Part shown: positions 17,051 through 26,976 of the stretch, piece by piece | Position numbering within the stretch: position 1 is the stretch's first letter | Layout: the number at the start of each line of letters is the position of its first letter | Assembly (NCBI GenBank): GCA_050261915.1 | Contig: JBLNDT010000089.1 | Location: 124,001 to 188,000, forward strand | Direction of reading: 5' to 3' | Length of the DNA stretch: 64,000 nucleotides | Source: UBA699 sp050261915 | Lineage (GTDB): Bacteria > Bacillota > Clostridia > Clostridiales > Clostridiaceae | The notes under the pieces: generated by a model | What the model was told of the DNA's origin: nothing | The model's database searches: none | What the model saw: the letters and a program-made list of their open reading frames with translations, nothing else | Made by a program: the position numbers and the translations under genes

Positions 17051-17608
17051 ATGATTAAAGACATTATTTCAAAAGCAGATGAAAAAATGGGAAAGTCCAT
17101 TGCAGTTTTAAAAAAGGACCTTGCTTCTATGAAAGCAGGAAGAGCTAACCCTCAAATGCTAGACAGGATTGAAGCTGAATATTATGGAACTGTTACACCA
17201 TTAAATCAGTTAGCAAATATTTCTTCACCTGAGCCTAGAATACTCCTTATACAGCCTTGGGACAAAGGTTCCATAAAGGCAATAGAAAAGGCAATCTTAA
17301 CATCAGATTTAGGAATAAACCCATCTAATGACGGTGTTGCCATAAGACTTATTGTTCCTGAATTAACAGAAGAAACTAGAAAAAATATAGTTAAAAATGT
17401 TAAAAAGGCTGGAGAAGAAACAAAAGTTGCTATTAGAGCTATTAGAAGAGATTGCAACGATAAAATTAAGGCAATGAAAAAGGAACACGAACTTCCTGAA
17501 GATGATATTAAAAAGGCTGAAGATGATATTCAGAAGAAAACTGATGCCTACATTAAGGAAATAGATAAAATAGTGGATGCTAAGGATAAGGAAGTTATGT
17601 CTGTTTAG
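17051..17608 (+). CDS. frr: Ribosome recycling factor
   Basis: With EF-G it splits post-termination ribosomes. 185 aa with the usual coiled three-helix bundle: KDLASMKAGRANPQMLDRI, PLNQLANISSPEPRIL, PWDKGSIKAIEKAI, GRs replaced by typical clostridial forms, and the final helix ending KDKEVMSV. The ATG at 17051 has AGGAGGT nine bases upstream; a TTG at 17045 would be too close to it. A terminator follows the stop. Confidence 0.98.
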   Translation: MIKDIISKADEKMGKSIAVLKKDLASMKAGRANPQMLDRIEAEYYGTVTPLNQLANISSPEPRILLIQPWDKGSIKAIEKAILTSDLGINPSNDGVAIRLIVPELTEETRKNIVKNVKKAGEETKVAIRAIRRDCNDKIKAMKKEHELPEDDIKKAEDDIQKKTDAYIKEIDKIVDAKDKEVMSV

Positions 17609-17612
17609 CATC

Positions 17613-17641
17613 AATAAACCTGCGTTTTCGCAGGTTTTATT
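17613..17641 (+). terminator. Terminator after frr
   Basis: A 9-bp stem (17616-17624 with 17629-17637), TTTT loop and T-rich tail. Flanking A/T tracts extend the pairing. Confidence 0.8.
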
Positions 17642-17676
17642 GCTCTAAATATAATAGGAGAAATGGAGAAATACAA

Positions 17677-18438
17677 TTGTTTAGTTTTTTTAAAAATAGA
17701 AATAATGTGAATGGAGATCCTTTTAGAAAAAAACTTGACTATAATAGGATTCCAAAGCATATAGCTATAATAATGGATGGTAATGGAAGGTGGGCCAAAG
17801 AAAGAAATCTTCCACGAACCATGGGACATAAGGCAGGAATTGAAGCAGTTAGAGAAATAGTAAAAGAAGCAAGTATACTAAATATTAAATATCTCACTCT
17901 TTATGGTTTTTCAACTGAAAATTGGAAAAGACCAAAAGATGAAGTTAATGCTCTTATGAACCTTTTAGTGGAATACCTTGTGAAGGAATTTGAGGAGCTT
18001 AACTTAAACAATGTTGTAATCAGGTCCATAGGAGATATAGAAATGCTCCCTGATGCTTGCCAGAGAGAGCTTAACTCTGCATACGAAAAAACTAAAAACA
18101 ATACCGGACTTACTTTAAATCTTGCATTTAACTATGGAGGAAGAACTGAACTGGTTCATGCATTTAACAGTATTTTAGAAGACGTAAAGTCTGGGATAAT
18201 AAAAGAAGTTACTGAAGAAACTATTGCAGACCATCTTTATACAAAGGGAATGCCTGATCCTGATCTAATAATCAGACCAAGCGGCGAACTTAGACTCAGC
18301 AATTTTCTTCTTTGGCAATGTGCTTACTCTGAATTTTGGTTTTCAAACGTAAAATGGCCGGACTTTAAAAAGGAAAACCTTCATGAAGCTATATATGACT
18401 ATCAGATGAGGGATAGAAGGTTTGGCAAAATAAAATAG
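17677..18438 (+). CDS. uppS: Undecaprenyl diphosphate synthase (cis-prenyltransferase)
   Basis: Extends farnesyl diphosphate with isopentenyl units to make the C55 carrier lipid for cell wall synthesis. 253 aa. The catalytic IAIIMDGNGRWAKER is at about 29-43; NLAFNYGGRTELVHA and PDLIIRPSGELRLSNFLLWQ follow. The start is a TTG at 17677, with GGAGAA seven bases before it. It sits with cdsA, dxr and ispG, so membrane lipid and isoprenoid steps are clustered. Confidence 0.97.
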   Translation: MFSFFKNRNNVNGDPFRKKLDYNRIPKHIAIIMDGNGRWAKERNLPRTMGHKAGIEAVREIVKEASILNIKYLTLYGFSTENWKRPKDEVNALMNLLVEYLVKEFEELNLNNVVIRSIGDIEMLPDACQRELNSAYEKTKNNTGLTLNLAFNYGGRTELVHAFNSILEDVKSGIIKEVTEETIADHLYTKGMPDPDLIIRPSGELRLSNFLLWQCAYSEFWFSNVKWPDFKKENLHEAIYDYQMRDRRFGKIK

Positions 18439-18454
18439 GTATGAGGTTGATTTT

Positions 18455-19258
18455 ATGAATAATAGATATATAGGCGCTCTTGTTTTATCTCCTTTTGTAA
18501 TATTTTTATTTCTAGGTGGAATAGTTCTTAAATATATTGTATTAGCACTCTCCTTAGGTGGTATGTACGAATTATACAAGGTTTCACGAGTTAAGGGAAT
18601 AAACCCTATAAGCTATGCAGGTTATGGTTTGTGCATAATATATTATATAATGCTTGGGAAAAGCACTGCCTTTGATAACATATTCCTTATTACAATAATT
18701 TCTTTATTGATTTTATTCTGCATTCCTGTATTTGATACAAAATATAACTATTTGGATATAGCAGTTACAATATTATCATTTCTATATATACCAATATTCT
18801 TTAGTTTTATAGTATTAGTTGAAAATATGGAATATGGAAATTATTTTGTATGGTTAATATTTATATCAGCCTGGATGAGCGATACCTCAGCATACTATGC
18901 AGGTAAATTTTTTGGCAGACACAAACTGTGTCCAAAGGTTAGTCCAAAGAAAACTATAGAGGGCTCAATTGGAGGCATTATAGGAAGTGCAGCTGCATGC
19001 GGAGCTTTTGGTGCCTTTATAATAAACCATGGAGTAGATGTGCAATTAATACATTTTGTTGCCATAGGTGTTATAGCAGGGGCTATTTCTCAGTTTGGAG
19101 ACCTTACCGCATCTTCAATTAAAAGATACTCAGGTGTAAAAGATTATAGCAACCTTATTCCAGGTCATGGTGGAATACTTGACAGGTTTGACAGCATACT
19201 TTTTTCATCAGTTATAGTTTTTTACTATTTGTATTTTGTACTTAACTTTTATATTTAA
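18455..19258 (+). CDS. cdsA: Phosphatidate cytidylyltransferase (CDP-diglyceride synthase)
   Basis: Integral membrane enzyme turning phosphatidate and CTP into CDP-diacylglycerol, the precursor of phosphatidylglycerol (see pgsA at 44262). 267 aa with about seven hydrophobic segments. The family signature near the C-terminus is GVKDYSNLIPGHGGILDRFD (about 226-245). Upstream is the AGKFFGRHKLCPKVSPKKT segment. TGAGGTTGATTTT precedes the ATG. It follows uppS by 16 bases. Confidence 0.97.
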   Translation: MNNRYIGALVLSPFVIFLFLGGIVLKYIVLALSLGGMYELYKVSRVKGINPISYAGYGLCIIYYIMLGKSTAFDNIFLITIISLLILFCIPVFDTKYNYLDIAVTILSFLYIPIFFSFIVLVENMEYGNYFVWLIFISAWMSDTSAYYAGKFFGRHKLCPKVSPKKTIEGSIGGIIGSAAACGAFGAFIINHGVDVQLIHFVAIGVIAGAISQFGDLTASSIKRYSGVKDYSNLIPGHGGILDRFDSILFSSVIVFYYLYFVLNFYI

Positions 19259-19268
19259 GGGGATTTAT

Positions 19269-20423
19269 ATGAAGAACATATGTATTCTTGGAGCAACAGG
19301 TTCAATTGGGACTCAAACTTTAGATGTTATAAGAAGTGACAGCTCAAATTTTAAGCTGATGTCTATATCTTCTAATAAAAATGTCAATACTACAATTAGT
19401 ATAATTAAAGAATTCAAGCCCTTATATGCAGCTGTTACCGATATTGCTGCATATAATGCAATTAATTCATTTTGCAGGGAAACAAACAGTAAAACAGAAG
19501 TACTTTATGGAATGGAAGGCTTAAATAAAATAGTTTGCCAGCCTGAAATAGACATAGTAGTAACTTCTGTAGTAGGTATGATTGGTCTTGTTCCTACAAT
19601 TAATGCAATTAAAAGTGGAAAAGATATAGCGTTGGCAAACAAGGAAACTCTTGTAGCAGGAGGAAGTCTTGTTATGAAGGAGGTTTCTCTTAACAATGTT
19701 AAAATACTTCCTGTGGATTCAGAACATGGAGCAGTATTCCAATGTCTTCAAGGAAACAGCAGAGAAGATATAAACAACATACTATTAACAGCTTCCGGAG
19801 GGCCTTTTAGGGGTAAAACAATAAATGATCTCATGAATATATCTGTGGAGGAAGCATTAAATCATCCTAAGTGGAATATGGGAAAAAAAATATCAATAGA
19901 TTCAGCAACTCTTATGAATAAGGGTCTTGAAGTAATTGAAGCACATTGGCTCTTTGGAGTTGATTATGAAAACATAAAGGTTGTAGTTCACCCTCAGAGC
20001 ATAATTCATTCAATGGTTGAATATAAGGATGGCAGTATAATTGCAGAACTTAGTGATCCAGACATGAAGCTCCCAATACAATATGCATTGAACTATCCAA
20101 AAAGGAAGGAATCAGTTATAAAACCACTTAACTTTTTTGAAACAGGAAATCTTTCCTTTGAGAAACCTGATATGGATACTTTTAAATGCCTGAAGCTGGC
20201 ATACCAGGCAGGAAAAACCGGGGGAACCCTTCCAGCTATTTTAAATGCTGCAAATGAAGCAGCTGTAGAACTTTTTCTAAATAAGAAAATAAAATTTCTG
20301 GATATAAGCAGAATTATTGAAGAATGTATGTTAAAATTCTCTTATACACATGATTTTCAAATAGAAGATGTGATTCTTTTAGACAGAAAAGTTAAAGAAT
20401 ACATAATCAATAATTATAAATAG
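19269..20423 (+). CDS. dxr: 1-deoxy-D-xylulose 5-phosphate reductoisomerase
   Basis: Second step of the MEP isoprenoid pathway: DXP to MEP with NADPH. 384 aa. NADPH-binding ILGATGSIGTQTLDV at the N-terminus, LANKETLVAGG (about 120), the metal and substrate segments PVDSEHGAVFQCL, TASGGPFRG, HPKWNMGKKISIDSATLMNK. The ATG at 19269 has GGGGATTTAT upstream; earlier in-frame starts lie inside cdsA. The pathway partner ispG lies two genes downstream. Confidence 0.97.
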   Translation: MKNICILGATGSIGTQTLDVIRSDSSNFKLMSISSNKNVNTTISIIKEFKPLYAAVTDIAAYNAINSFCRETNSKTEVLYGMEGLNKIVCQPEIDIVVTSVVGMIGLVPTINAIKSGKDIALANKETLVAGGSLVMKEVSLNNVKILPVDSEHGAVFQCLQGNSREDINNILLTASGGPFRGKTINDLMNISVEEALNHPKWNMGKKISIDSATLMNKGLEVIEAHWLFGVDYENIKVVVHPQSIIHSMVEYKDGSIIAELSDPDMKLPIQYALNYPKRKESVIKPLNFFETGNLSFEKPDMDTFKCLKLAYQAGKTGGTLPAILNAANEAAVELFLNKKIKFLDISRIIEECMLKFSYTHDFQIEDVILLDRKVKEYIINNYK

Positions 20424-20435
20424 GAGGAAAGATAT

Positions 20436-21446
20436 TTGTACGTTATATATGCAATTATTGCTTTCAGTGTTTTAATAATAGTTCATGAGCTTGGTCATTT
20501 TACTATGGCTAAACTTAATAATGTTATGGTAGAGGAATTTTCCCTAGGAATGGGACCAAAATTATATGGAATCCAAGGAAAAGAAACGAAATACCTGATT
20601 AAGGCGTTTCCAATTGGCGGGTATGTAAAGATGCTTGGAGATGAAGGTGCATCCACTGATCCTAGAGCATTTAATAATAAAAAACCAATACAAAAATTAA
20701 GCATAGTTATTGCTGGTCCAATAATGAACCTAATCCTTGGTGTAATACTTTTTGCAATGGTTTCAGGGTTTAAAGGCTATTATACTCCTGTGATTGATAA
20801 GCTTACAGATAACGGGCCTGCAAAAACCGCTGGTTTACTGCCTGGTGATAAGCTTTTAAAAATAAATAGCACAAAGATATTAACATGGGAAGATTTTGCC
20901 ACTGATGTATATACTTCAAATGGAAAGCCTGTTACTATTACCTACTCAAGAAATAATAAGGTCAGTACAATGTCTATAACGCCAGTTAAAGATGTTGAGC
21001 AAAACAGGTATATGGTAGGAATCTATCCAACTGAAGTAACGAGCCCAAGTATAATACAGTCTATAAATTATGGAATGAATGAATCTGTTTCCCTTACAAA
21101 GCAAACAGCTGGTTTTTTCAAAACACTTTTTACAGGAAAAGCTTCAATGAATGACTTTGGGGGACCGGTAACAATAATAAAATATTCAGGTGCGGCTGCA
21201 AAAGCTGGAATAATAACTTTAATGTCTTTTTCTGCATATATAAGCATACAGCTTGCAATTTTCAATATAATACCTTTTCCTGCATTAGATGGAGGATATA
21301 TATTCTTGTATCTATTTGAAATAATTACTGGAAGAAAAGTAGATGACAATAAGGTGGGTATAATTAATTACTTTGGATTTGCAGTGCTTATGATGCTCAT
21401 GGTAATTGTTACTATTAAAGATATAATCTATCCTATAAATATTTAA
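20436..21446 (+). CDS. rseP: Site-2 membrane metalloprotease RseP/RasP
   Basis: Intramembrane zinc protease that cleaves anti-sigma factors and remnant signal peptides. 336 aa. Zinc motif HELGH at about 17-21 in the first membrane segment; a PDZ domain at about 110-190 (NGPAKTAGLLPGDKLLKIN); C-terminal membrane motif NIIPFPALDGG supplying the third ligand. TTG start at 20436, seven bases after AGGAGGAAA. Substrates cannot be inferred; no anti-sigma gene is adjacent. Confidence 0.95.
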   Translation: MYVIYAIIAFSVLIIVHELGHFTMAKLNNVMVEEFSLGMGPKLYGIQGKETKYLIKAFPIGGYVKMLGDEGASTDPRAFNNKKPIQKLSIVIAGPIMNLILGVILFAMVSGFKGYYTPVIDKLTDNGPAKTAGLLPGDKLLKINSTKILTWEDFATDVYTSNGKPVTITYSRNNKVSTMSITPVKDVEQNRYMVGIYPTEVTSPSIIQSINYGMNESVSLTKQTAGFFKTLFTGKASMNDFGGPVTIIKYSGAAAKAGIITLMSFSAYISIQLAIFNIIPFPALDGGYIFLYLFEIITGRKVDDNKVGIINYFGFAVLMMLMVIVTIKDIIYPINI

Positions 21447-21466
21447 TACAATTGGAGATGAATCTT

Positions 21467-22516
21467 TTGATAAGAAAAATTACACGAAAAATAAAAGTTG
21501 GAAACATTTTTGTAGGCGGAGATTCTCCTATAACAATTCAATCTATGACAAATACTGATACGAGGAATTCTAAATCAACAATACTTCAGATAAAGGAGCT
21601 TGAAACCGCGGGGTGTGATATAGTACGATGTGCAGTTCCAGATTTTGAAGCATCAACTGCTCTAAAGGATATAATTAAAGAGGTTAAAATACCTGTTGTT
21701 GCCGATATACATTTTGACCACCGTTTGGCACTGGATGCAATGGATGCAGGGGTATCAGCACTTAGGATAAACCCTGGAAACATTGGAAGTATGGAGAATG
21801 TACGACTTTTGGCTGATAAAGCAAAAAAACTCTGCATACCTATCAGGATTGGAGTAAACTCAGGCTCTTTAAAAAAAGATATATTAGAAAAATACGGTAA
21901 GGTATGCCCTGAAGCTCTTGTGGAAAGTGCTATGCAGCATGTTAATATTCTTGAAAAATGCAATTTTAACGATATAGTAATTTCTATAAAATCATCTAAT
22001 GTACTTCAGATGATTGACAGTTACAGAATTATTTCAGACAAGGTGGATTACCCTCTTCATCTAGGAGTTACGGAAGCAGGAACCCCATGGAGGGGTACAA
22101 TAAAATCAAGCATAGGAATAGGGACTTTACTTTGTGAGGGTATAGGTGACACAATAAGGGTTTCTTTAACTGGTGATCCTGTGGAGGAAGTACGTTGCGG
22201 CAGGGAAATATTAAAATCCATCGGATATATAAAAGATGGAATTGAATTTATATCATGTCCTACATGTGGCAGGACCCAAATTAAACTTATAGAAATTGCC
22301 AAGGAAGTTGAAGAAAGACTTTCTAACTGCAATAAAAATATTAAAGTTGCAATTATGGGCTGCGTAGTTAATGGCCCAGGTGAAGCAAGAGAAGCTGATA
22401 TTGGAATTGCAGGCGGAATAAATGAGGGCTTAATATTTAAAAAAGGTGAAATAATAAAAAAGGTTAAGGAAGAATTTCTTGTAGATGAACTAATAAGAGA
22501 AATAGAAAATTTATAA
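21467..22516 (+). CDS. ispG: 4-hydroxy-3-methylbut-2-enyl diphosphate synthase (IspG/GcpE)
   Basis: Iron-sulphur enzyme of the MEP pathway converting MEcPP to HMBPP. About 349 aa. N-terminal TIM-barrel motifs SMTNTDTRN, VADIHFDHRLAL, RINPGNIGS. The C-terminal [4Fe-4S] ligands are in SCPTCGRTQ and GCVVNGPGEA. The TTG at 21467 has GGAG nine bases upstream; a TTG at 21452 lies before that site and is less likely. Preceded by rseP and followed by a hairpin and polC. Confidence 0.96.
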   Translation: MIRKITRKIKVGNIFVGGDSPITIQSMTNTDTRNSKSTILQIKELETAGCDIVRCAVPDFEASTALKDIIKEVKIPVVADIHFDHRLALDAMDAGVSALRINPGNIGSMENVRLLADKAKKLCIPIRIGVNSGSLKKDILEKYGKVCPEALVESAMQHVNILEKCNFNDIVISIKSSNVLQMIDSYRIISDKVDYPLHLGVTEAGTPWRGTIKSSIGIGTLLCEGIGDTIRVSLTGDPVEEVRCGREILKSIGYIKDGIEFISCPTCGRTQIKLIEIAKEVEERLSNCNKNIKVAIMGCVVNGPGEAREADIGIAGGINEGLIFKKGEIIKKVKEEFLVDELIREIENL

Positions 22517-22538
22517 TATCAGACTCAGGTCTGATATT
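22515..22538 (+). terminator. Hairpin after ispG
   Basis: A perfect 10-bp inverted repeat (22515-22524 with 22529-22538), loop TCAG. The following T's are interrupted, so it may be a weak terminator or an RNA-stability element. Confidence 0.6.
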
Positions 22539-22559
22539 TCAATCTTTGGGGGAATAAAA

Positions 22560-25500
22560 TTGGGTGTAAATATTAGAAGTGCTCTTAGAAACAACCAGGA
22601 TTGCAGAGATATATTCATAAATAACAATGTTGAAATATTAAAGGTTCAGTATATTCAAAAGTCAAATATCCTTAAGTTAATTATGAAGTCAAAAAATTCG
22701 ATAGATAAAACTGATAAAGTAAGGATCCAAAGAGCGGTAAATCAAATGCTTGATCTTGAACTTGATGTGAATTTGATTTTTTTTAAGGATATATCTGAGG
22801 TTACCTTGGAGGAAATAAGTACAAAATACTGGCTTGAGGTTGTTGAATACATAAGTTCCAACATACCAATGTGCAAAGAATGTCTTTTAAATGCTGTTAG
22901 AAAAACAGACAGCAATGTTCTTACAATTTTATATGGGAATAAGTTCATGTATTCACTTTTAAGAAATAAAAACATTGAATCAAAGCTAAGAAATTCAATT
23001 GAAGAATTGTTTGGATTAAAAATAAATATTAATTTCAATTATGATCCAAGCCTTGAAGAAAAGGCTCCAAAAATTGAAGCTTCAAAAACAGAAAGTGTAT
23101 TTGCTAAAACATCTGTTAAAGAAAAAGAAATATCTGAAAAGCCTTCCTTGCCAGTTGACGGTGTAATAACAGGAAGAAGAATTGATGAGCTTCCACTAGA
23201 TTTAAATTTAATAACAGAGCCTTTAAAAGAATGTGTCATTTCTGGTGAAATATTTAATCGTGAAATTATTGAAACTAAAAGAGGTAAAAAAATATTTGTT
23301 TTTTATATTACCGATTATACAAGCTCCATAACAATAAAACTTTTCCCAAAACCAAAAGATATGGACAGAATTATTGAGGAGGTTAAGGAAGGTGCAAGCT
23401 TTAAAATAAGAGGGGAAATTGTAATTGATCCTTATGAAAACGAGCTTGTGATGATGGGAAGAGATATTGTAAAAACAACAAAAATAGAAAAAATGGATGT
23501 ATCTGAAGAAAAAAGGGTGGAGCTTCACCTTCATACCAACATGAGTGCAATGGATGGAATCACCTCTGTTAAGGAACTTGTAGCAAGGGCTGCAAAATGG
23601 GGTCACAAGGCTGTTGCAATAACAGATCACGGTGTGGTTCAGGCATATCCTGATGCTATGGATGCTGCTAAAAAAAATAAAATAAAAGTTATATATGGAA
23701 TTGAAGCTTACCTAGTGGACGACGGGGCAGCAATAGTCACAGGCAGTTCCGAAAAAACACTTAATGATGAATTTGTGGTATTTGACATTGAAACCACAGG
23801 TTTTTCATGTAAAAACGACAAAATTATTGAAATTGGAGCTGTAAGAATTGTAGATGGTAAAGCCACTGAAACCTTCAGCAAATTTGTAAACCCTGAAGTA
23901 TCCATTCCAAATAAAATTGTGGAGCTTACTGGAATTACTGATGAAATGGTTAAAAATGCTAAAAAAATAGAGGTTGTTTTGAAAGAATTCATTGAATTTA
24001 TTGGAGATTCTGTGCTTGCAGCACATAATGCAGATTTTGATATTTCGTTTATTAAAAAGAACTGCTGCGATTTAGGTTTGGAATTTAACAATTCTGTGTT
24101 AGATACAATACCACTTTCAAAGTTATTGCTTCCTGAATTAAAAAGGTACAAGCTTGACTCCATTGCAAAACATCTGAAAATTAACATGGGAAGTCACCAC
24201 AGGGCAGTAGATGATGCAAGAACAGCAGCAGCTATAATGCTTCATTGCTTTAAGCTTCTTAAAGATAAGGATATTAATACCCTTAAAGAACTAAATAAAG
24301 AATATATAAAAAATCAAGATTACAAAAAACTAAATTATTATCACTTAATAATACTTGCTGCAAATCAAATCGGACTTAAAAATCTTTATAAACTTGTTTC
24401 AAGGTCTAACCTTGAATATTTTTACAAAAAGCCAAGAATGCCAAAAAGCTTAATAAATGAATATAGGGAAGGCTTAATACTTGGCTCTGCTTGTGAGGCT
24501 GGGCAGGTTTACAAAGAAATACTTAATGGAAAAAGTGACGAAGAGCTTCAGGATATAATAAGTTTTTATGATTATCTTGAAATACAACCAGTGGCAAATA
24601 ACATGTTTCTTGTTAAGAAGGGTGAGGTAAAGGACGCTCTTGAGCTACAAAACATAAACAGAAGAATATGCGACCTTGGTGAAAAATACAACCTTCCAGT
24701 AGCAGCCACCTGTGATGTTCACTTTTTAAACCCAAGAGACCAGGTATTTAGAAAGATACTAATGTATGGGCAGAAATATTCTGATGCAGAGGATCAGCCC
24801 CCTCTCTATTTTAGAACCACCGAAGAAATGCTTAAGGAATTCGATTATCTTGGTAGTGAAAAAGCAAAAGAAGTTGTAATATACAATACAAATAAAATTG
24901 CAGATATGGTTTTAGATGTAAAACCAATTCCTGATGAAACCTTCACACCCAAAATTGAAGGTGCAGAGGATGAAATAAAGGATATGGTTATTAATAAGGT
25001 TCATGCTGTTTATGGTGAAAACATACCTGAAATAGTTGAAAAAAGAATGACTAAAGAACTGAATTCAATTATTAATAACGGTTATGCAGTACTTTACCTT
25101 ATAGCCCAAAAGCTTGTGGCAAAATCCTATGAGGACGGATATCTGGTTGGTTCTAGAGGATCTGTAGGATCTTCCTTTGTTGCAACAATGTCTAATATTA
25201 CAGAGGTAAACGGACTTCCTCCACATTATGTATGCTCAAAGTGTAAAAACAGTGAATTTATTACTGATGGTTCCATAAGTTCAGGTGCTGATCTCCCTGA
25301 TAAGTTATGTCCTAATTGTAATATTCCATACCAAAAAGATGGACATGATATACCTTTTGAAACCTTCCTTGGTTTTGAAGGGGATAAAGAACCAGATATT
25401 GACTTAAATTTCTCTGGGGAGTATCAGGCAGTAGTCCACAAATATACAGAGGTACTTTTTGGTAAAGGTCATGTATTTAAAGCAGGTACTATTGGAACAG

Positions 25501-26819
25501 TAGCTGACAAGACAGCTTATGGGTTTGTAAAAAAATATGCGGATGAAAAGAACTTATCCCTAAATAAGGCTGAATTAGACAGATTATCAAAGGGCTGCAC
25601 AGGAGTAAAAAGAACTTCCGGTCAGCATCCTGGTGGGGTAATGGTTGTTCCTAGTGACAATGAAATATATAATTTTACTCCAATACAACATCCTGCAGAT
25701 GATAATGATTCAGATATAATAACAACACACTTTGATTACCATTCAATAAGCGGAAGACTTCTTAAACTTGATATACTAGGTCACGACGACCCAACGGTAT
25801 TAAGAATGCTTCAGGATTTAACAGGAATAGACCCTAAAACTATACCTCTTTCAGATAAAAAGGTACTCAGCTTGTTTACATCTCCGGATGCCTTAGGAGT
25901 AACAAGGGAAGAACTGAATTGTGAGGTTGGAACCTATGGTCTTCCGGAATTTGGAACAAAATTTGTAAGACAAATGCTGGTGGATACAAAACCTAGTACA
26001 TTTTCAGATCTAGTGAGAATATCCGGTTTATCTCATGGTACCGATGTATGGCTTAACAATGCACAATACTATATAAAAGAAGGATACACAACATTAAGTG
26101 AATGTATTTCAACAAGAGACGACATAATGGTTTATCTTATTCACAAGGGACTTCCTCCAAAAACCGCATTTTCAATAATGGAAAAGGTACGTAAGGGAAA
26201 AGGCCTGACTCCTGAGCATGAGGAAATAATGCGGGAATACAAGGTTCCTGAATGGTATATTGAATCTTGTAAAAAAATAAAATACATGTTCCCAAAGGGA
26301 CATGCTGTTGCATATGTTATGATGGCAGTAAGAATAGCATATTTCAAGGTATATTACCCTAAGGAATACTACACTACATATTTTACAGTAAGAGCAGATG
26401 ATTTCGATGCAGATCTTCTGGTTCAGGGGGAAGAGGTTATAGCAAAGAAACTTGAAGAGCTGAATTCAATGGGAAATAATCTTACCCAAAAGGATAAGGG
26501 GCTAATTACAACCCTGGAGATATCCTATGAAATGTATAAACGTAACATTAAATTTTTAAGAGTTGATTTGTATAAATCAGATGCAGTTAAATTCATAATT
26601 GAAGAAGATGGAATAAGACTTCCTATAAATTCACTTCAGGGAGTTGGTATTAATGCAGCAAGGAGCATTGCTGAAGCACGTGAAAATGGTGAATTCATAT
26701 CCAAGGAAGATCTTAGGCTTAGAGCAAAGGTTTCAAAAACAGTTATAGAAACTTTAGATAACCATCTCTGCCTTAACGGACTTCCAGAATCTAACCAACT
26801 TTCATTGTTTAATATGTAA
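22560..26819 (+). CDS. polC: DNA polymerase III alpha subunit, Gram-positive PolC type
   Basis: Replicative polymerase of low-GC Gram-positives with built-in proofreading; 1419 aa. In order: N-terminal domain; OB fold (about 225-310); PHP domain beginning ELHLHTNMSAMDG (about 321), interrupted by a DnaQ-like exonuclease (VVFDIETTGFSCKNDKIIEI, about 407; HNADFD; HHRAVDDARTA); the palm with the catalytic PDIDLNFSGEYQ; helix-hairpin-helix and C-terminal beta-clamp-like end (NQLSLFNM). Zinc-like CSKCKN...CPNC at about 895-920. TTG start after a GGGGGAA site. Confidence 0.98.
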   Translation: MGVNIRSALRNNQDCRDIFINNNVEILKVQYIQKSNILKLIMKSKNSIDKTDKVRIQRAVNQMLDLELDVNLIFFKDISEVTLEEISTKYWLEVVEYISSNIPMCKECLLNAVRKTDSNVLTILYGNKFMYSLLRNKNIESKLRNSIEELFGLKININFNYDPSLEEKAPKIEASKTESVFAKTSVKEKEISEKPSLPVDGVITGRRIDELPLDLNLITEPLKECVISGEIFNREIIETKRGKKIFVFYITDYTSSITIKLFPKPKDMDRIIEEVKEGASFKIRGEIVIDPYENELVMMGRDIVKTTKIEKMDVSEEKRVELHLHTNMSAMDGITSVKELVARAAKWGHKAVAITDHGVVQAYPDAMDAAKKNKIKVIYGIEAYLVDDGAAIVTGSSEKTLNDEFVVFDIETTGFSCKNDKIIEIGAVRIVDGKATETFSKFVNPEVSIPNKIVELTGITDEMVKNAKKIEVVLKEFIEFIGDSVLAAHNADFDISFIKKNCCDLGLEFNNSVLDTIPLSKLLLPELKRYKLDSIAKHLKINMGSHHRAVDDARTAAAIMLHCFKLLKDKDINTLKELNKEYIKNQDYKKLNYYHLIILAANQIGLKNLYKLVSRSNLEYFYKKPRMPKSLINEYREGLILGSACEAGQVYKEILNGKSDEELQDIISFYDYLEIQPVANNMFLVKKGEVKDALELQNINRRICDLGEKYNLPVAATCDVHFLNPRDQVFRKILMYGQKYSDAEDQPPLYFRTTEEMLKEFDYLGSEKAKEVVIYNTNKIADMVLDVKPIPDETFTPKIEGAEDEIKDMVINKVHAVYGENIPEIVEKRMTKELNSIINNGYAVLYLIAQKLVAKSYEDGYLVGSRGSVGSSFVATMSNITEVNGLPPHYVCSKCKNSEFITDGSISSGADLPDKLCPNCNIPYQKDGHDIPFETFLGFEGDKEPDIDLNFSGEYQAVVHKYTEVLFGKGHVFKAGTIGTVADKTAYGFVKKYADEKNLSLNKAELDRLSKGCTGVKRTSGQHPGGVMVVPSDNEIYNFTPIQHPADDNDSDIITTHFDYHSISGRLLKLDILGHDDPTVLRMLQDLTGIDPKTIPLSDKKVLSLFTSPDALGVTREELNCEVGTYGLPEFGTKFVRQMLVDTKPSTFSDLVRISGLSHGTDVWLNNAQYYIKEGYTTLSECISTRDDIMVYLIHKGLPPKTAFSIMEKVRKGKGLTPEHEEIMREYKVPEWYIESCKKIKYMFPKGHAVAYVMMAVRIAYFKVYYPKEYYTTYFTVRADDFDADLLVQGEEVIAKKLEELNSMGNNLTQKDKGLITTLEISYEMYKRNIKFLRVDLYKSDAVKFIIEEDGIRLPINSLQGVGINAARSIAEARENGEFISKEDLRLRAKVSKTVIETLDNHLCLNGLPESNQLSLFNM

Positions 26820-26826
26820 CTTTTTC

Positions 26827-26855
26827 TTGAAATTGCTAAATTAGTATGATAAAAT
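26827..26855 (+). promoter_or_regulatory. Sigma-A promoter of the rimP-nusA-infB operon
   Basis: TTGAAA (26827-26832), 17-bp spacer, TAAAAT (26850-26855). The start near 26862 leaves a 115-base structured leader. Confidence 0.7.
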
Positions 26856-26885
26856 AAAAATGTTAAGTAAATGACATTTGAATCG

Positions 26886-26945
26886 CAGAGAGTGGGTACT
26901 ACCCGCTCTTTCTATTTTTAAAGGCGCAGCAGATGTTGCGTTTTT
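26886..26945 (+). ncRNA. rimP-leader-like RNA with two hairpins
   Basis: Hairpin 1 has a 9-bp stem (26889-26897 with 26901-26909). Hairpin 2 (about 26926-26941, CGCA...TGCG arms) is followed by five T's, so it looks like a terminator. The pair precedes the rimP-nusA operon, where a conserved rimP leader is known in Firmicutes. NusA, encoded downstream, itself affects hairpin-dependent termination, so attenuation feedback is plausible (inference). Confidence 0.55.
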
Positions 26946-26976
26946 AAATTAGAAGTATTTTAAAAGGAGGTATAGT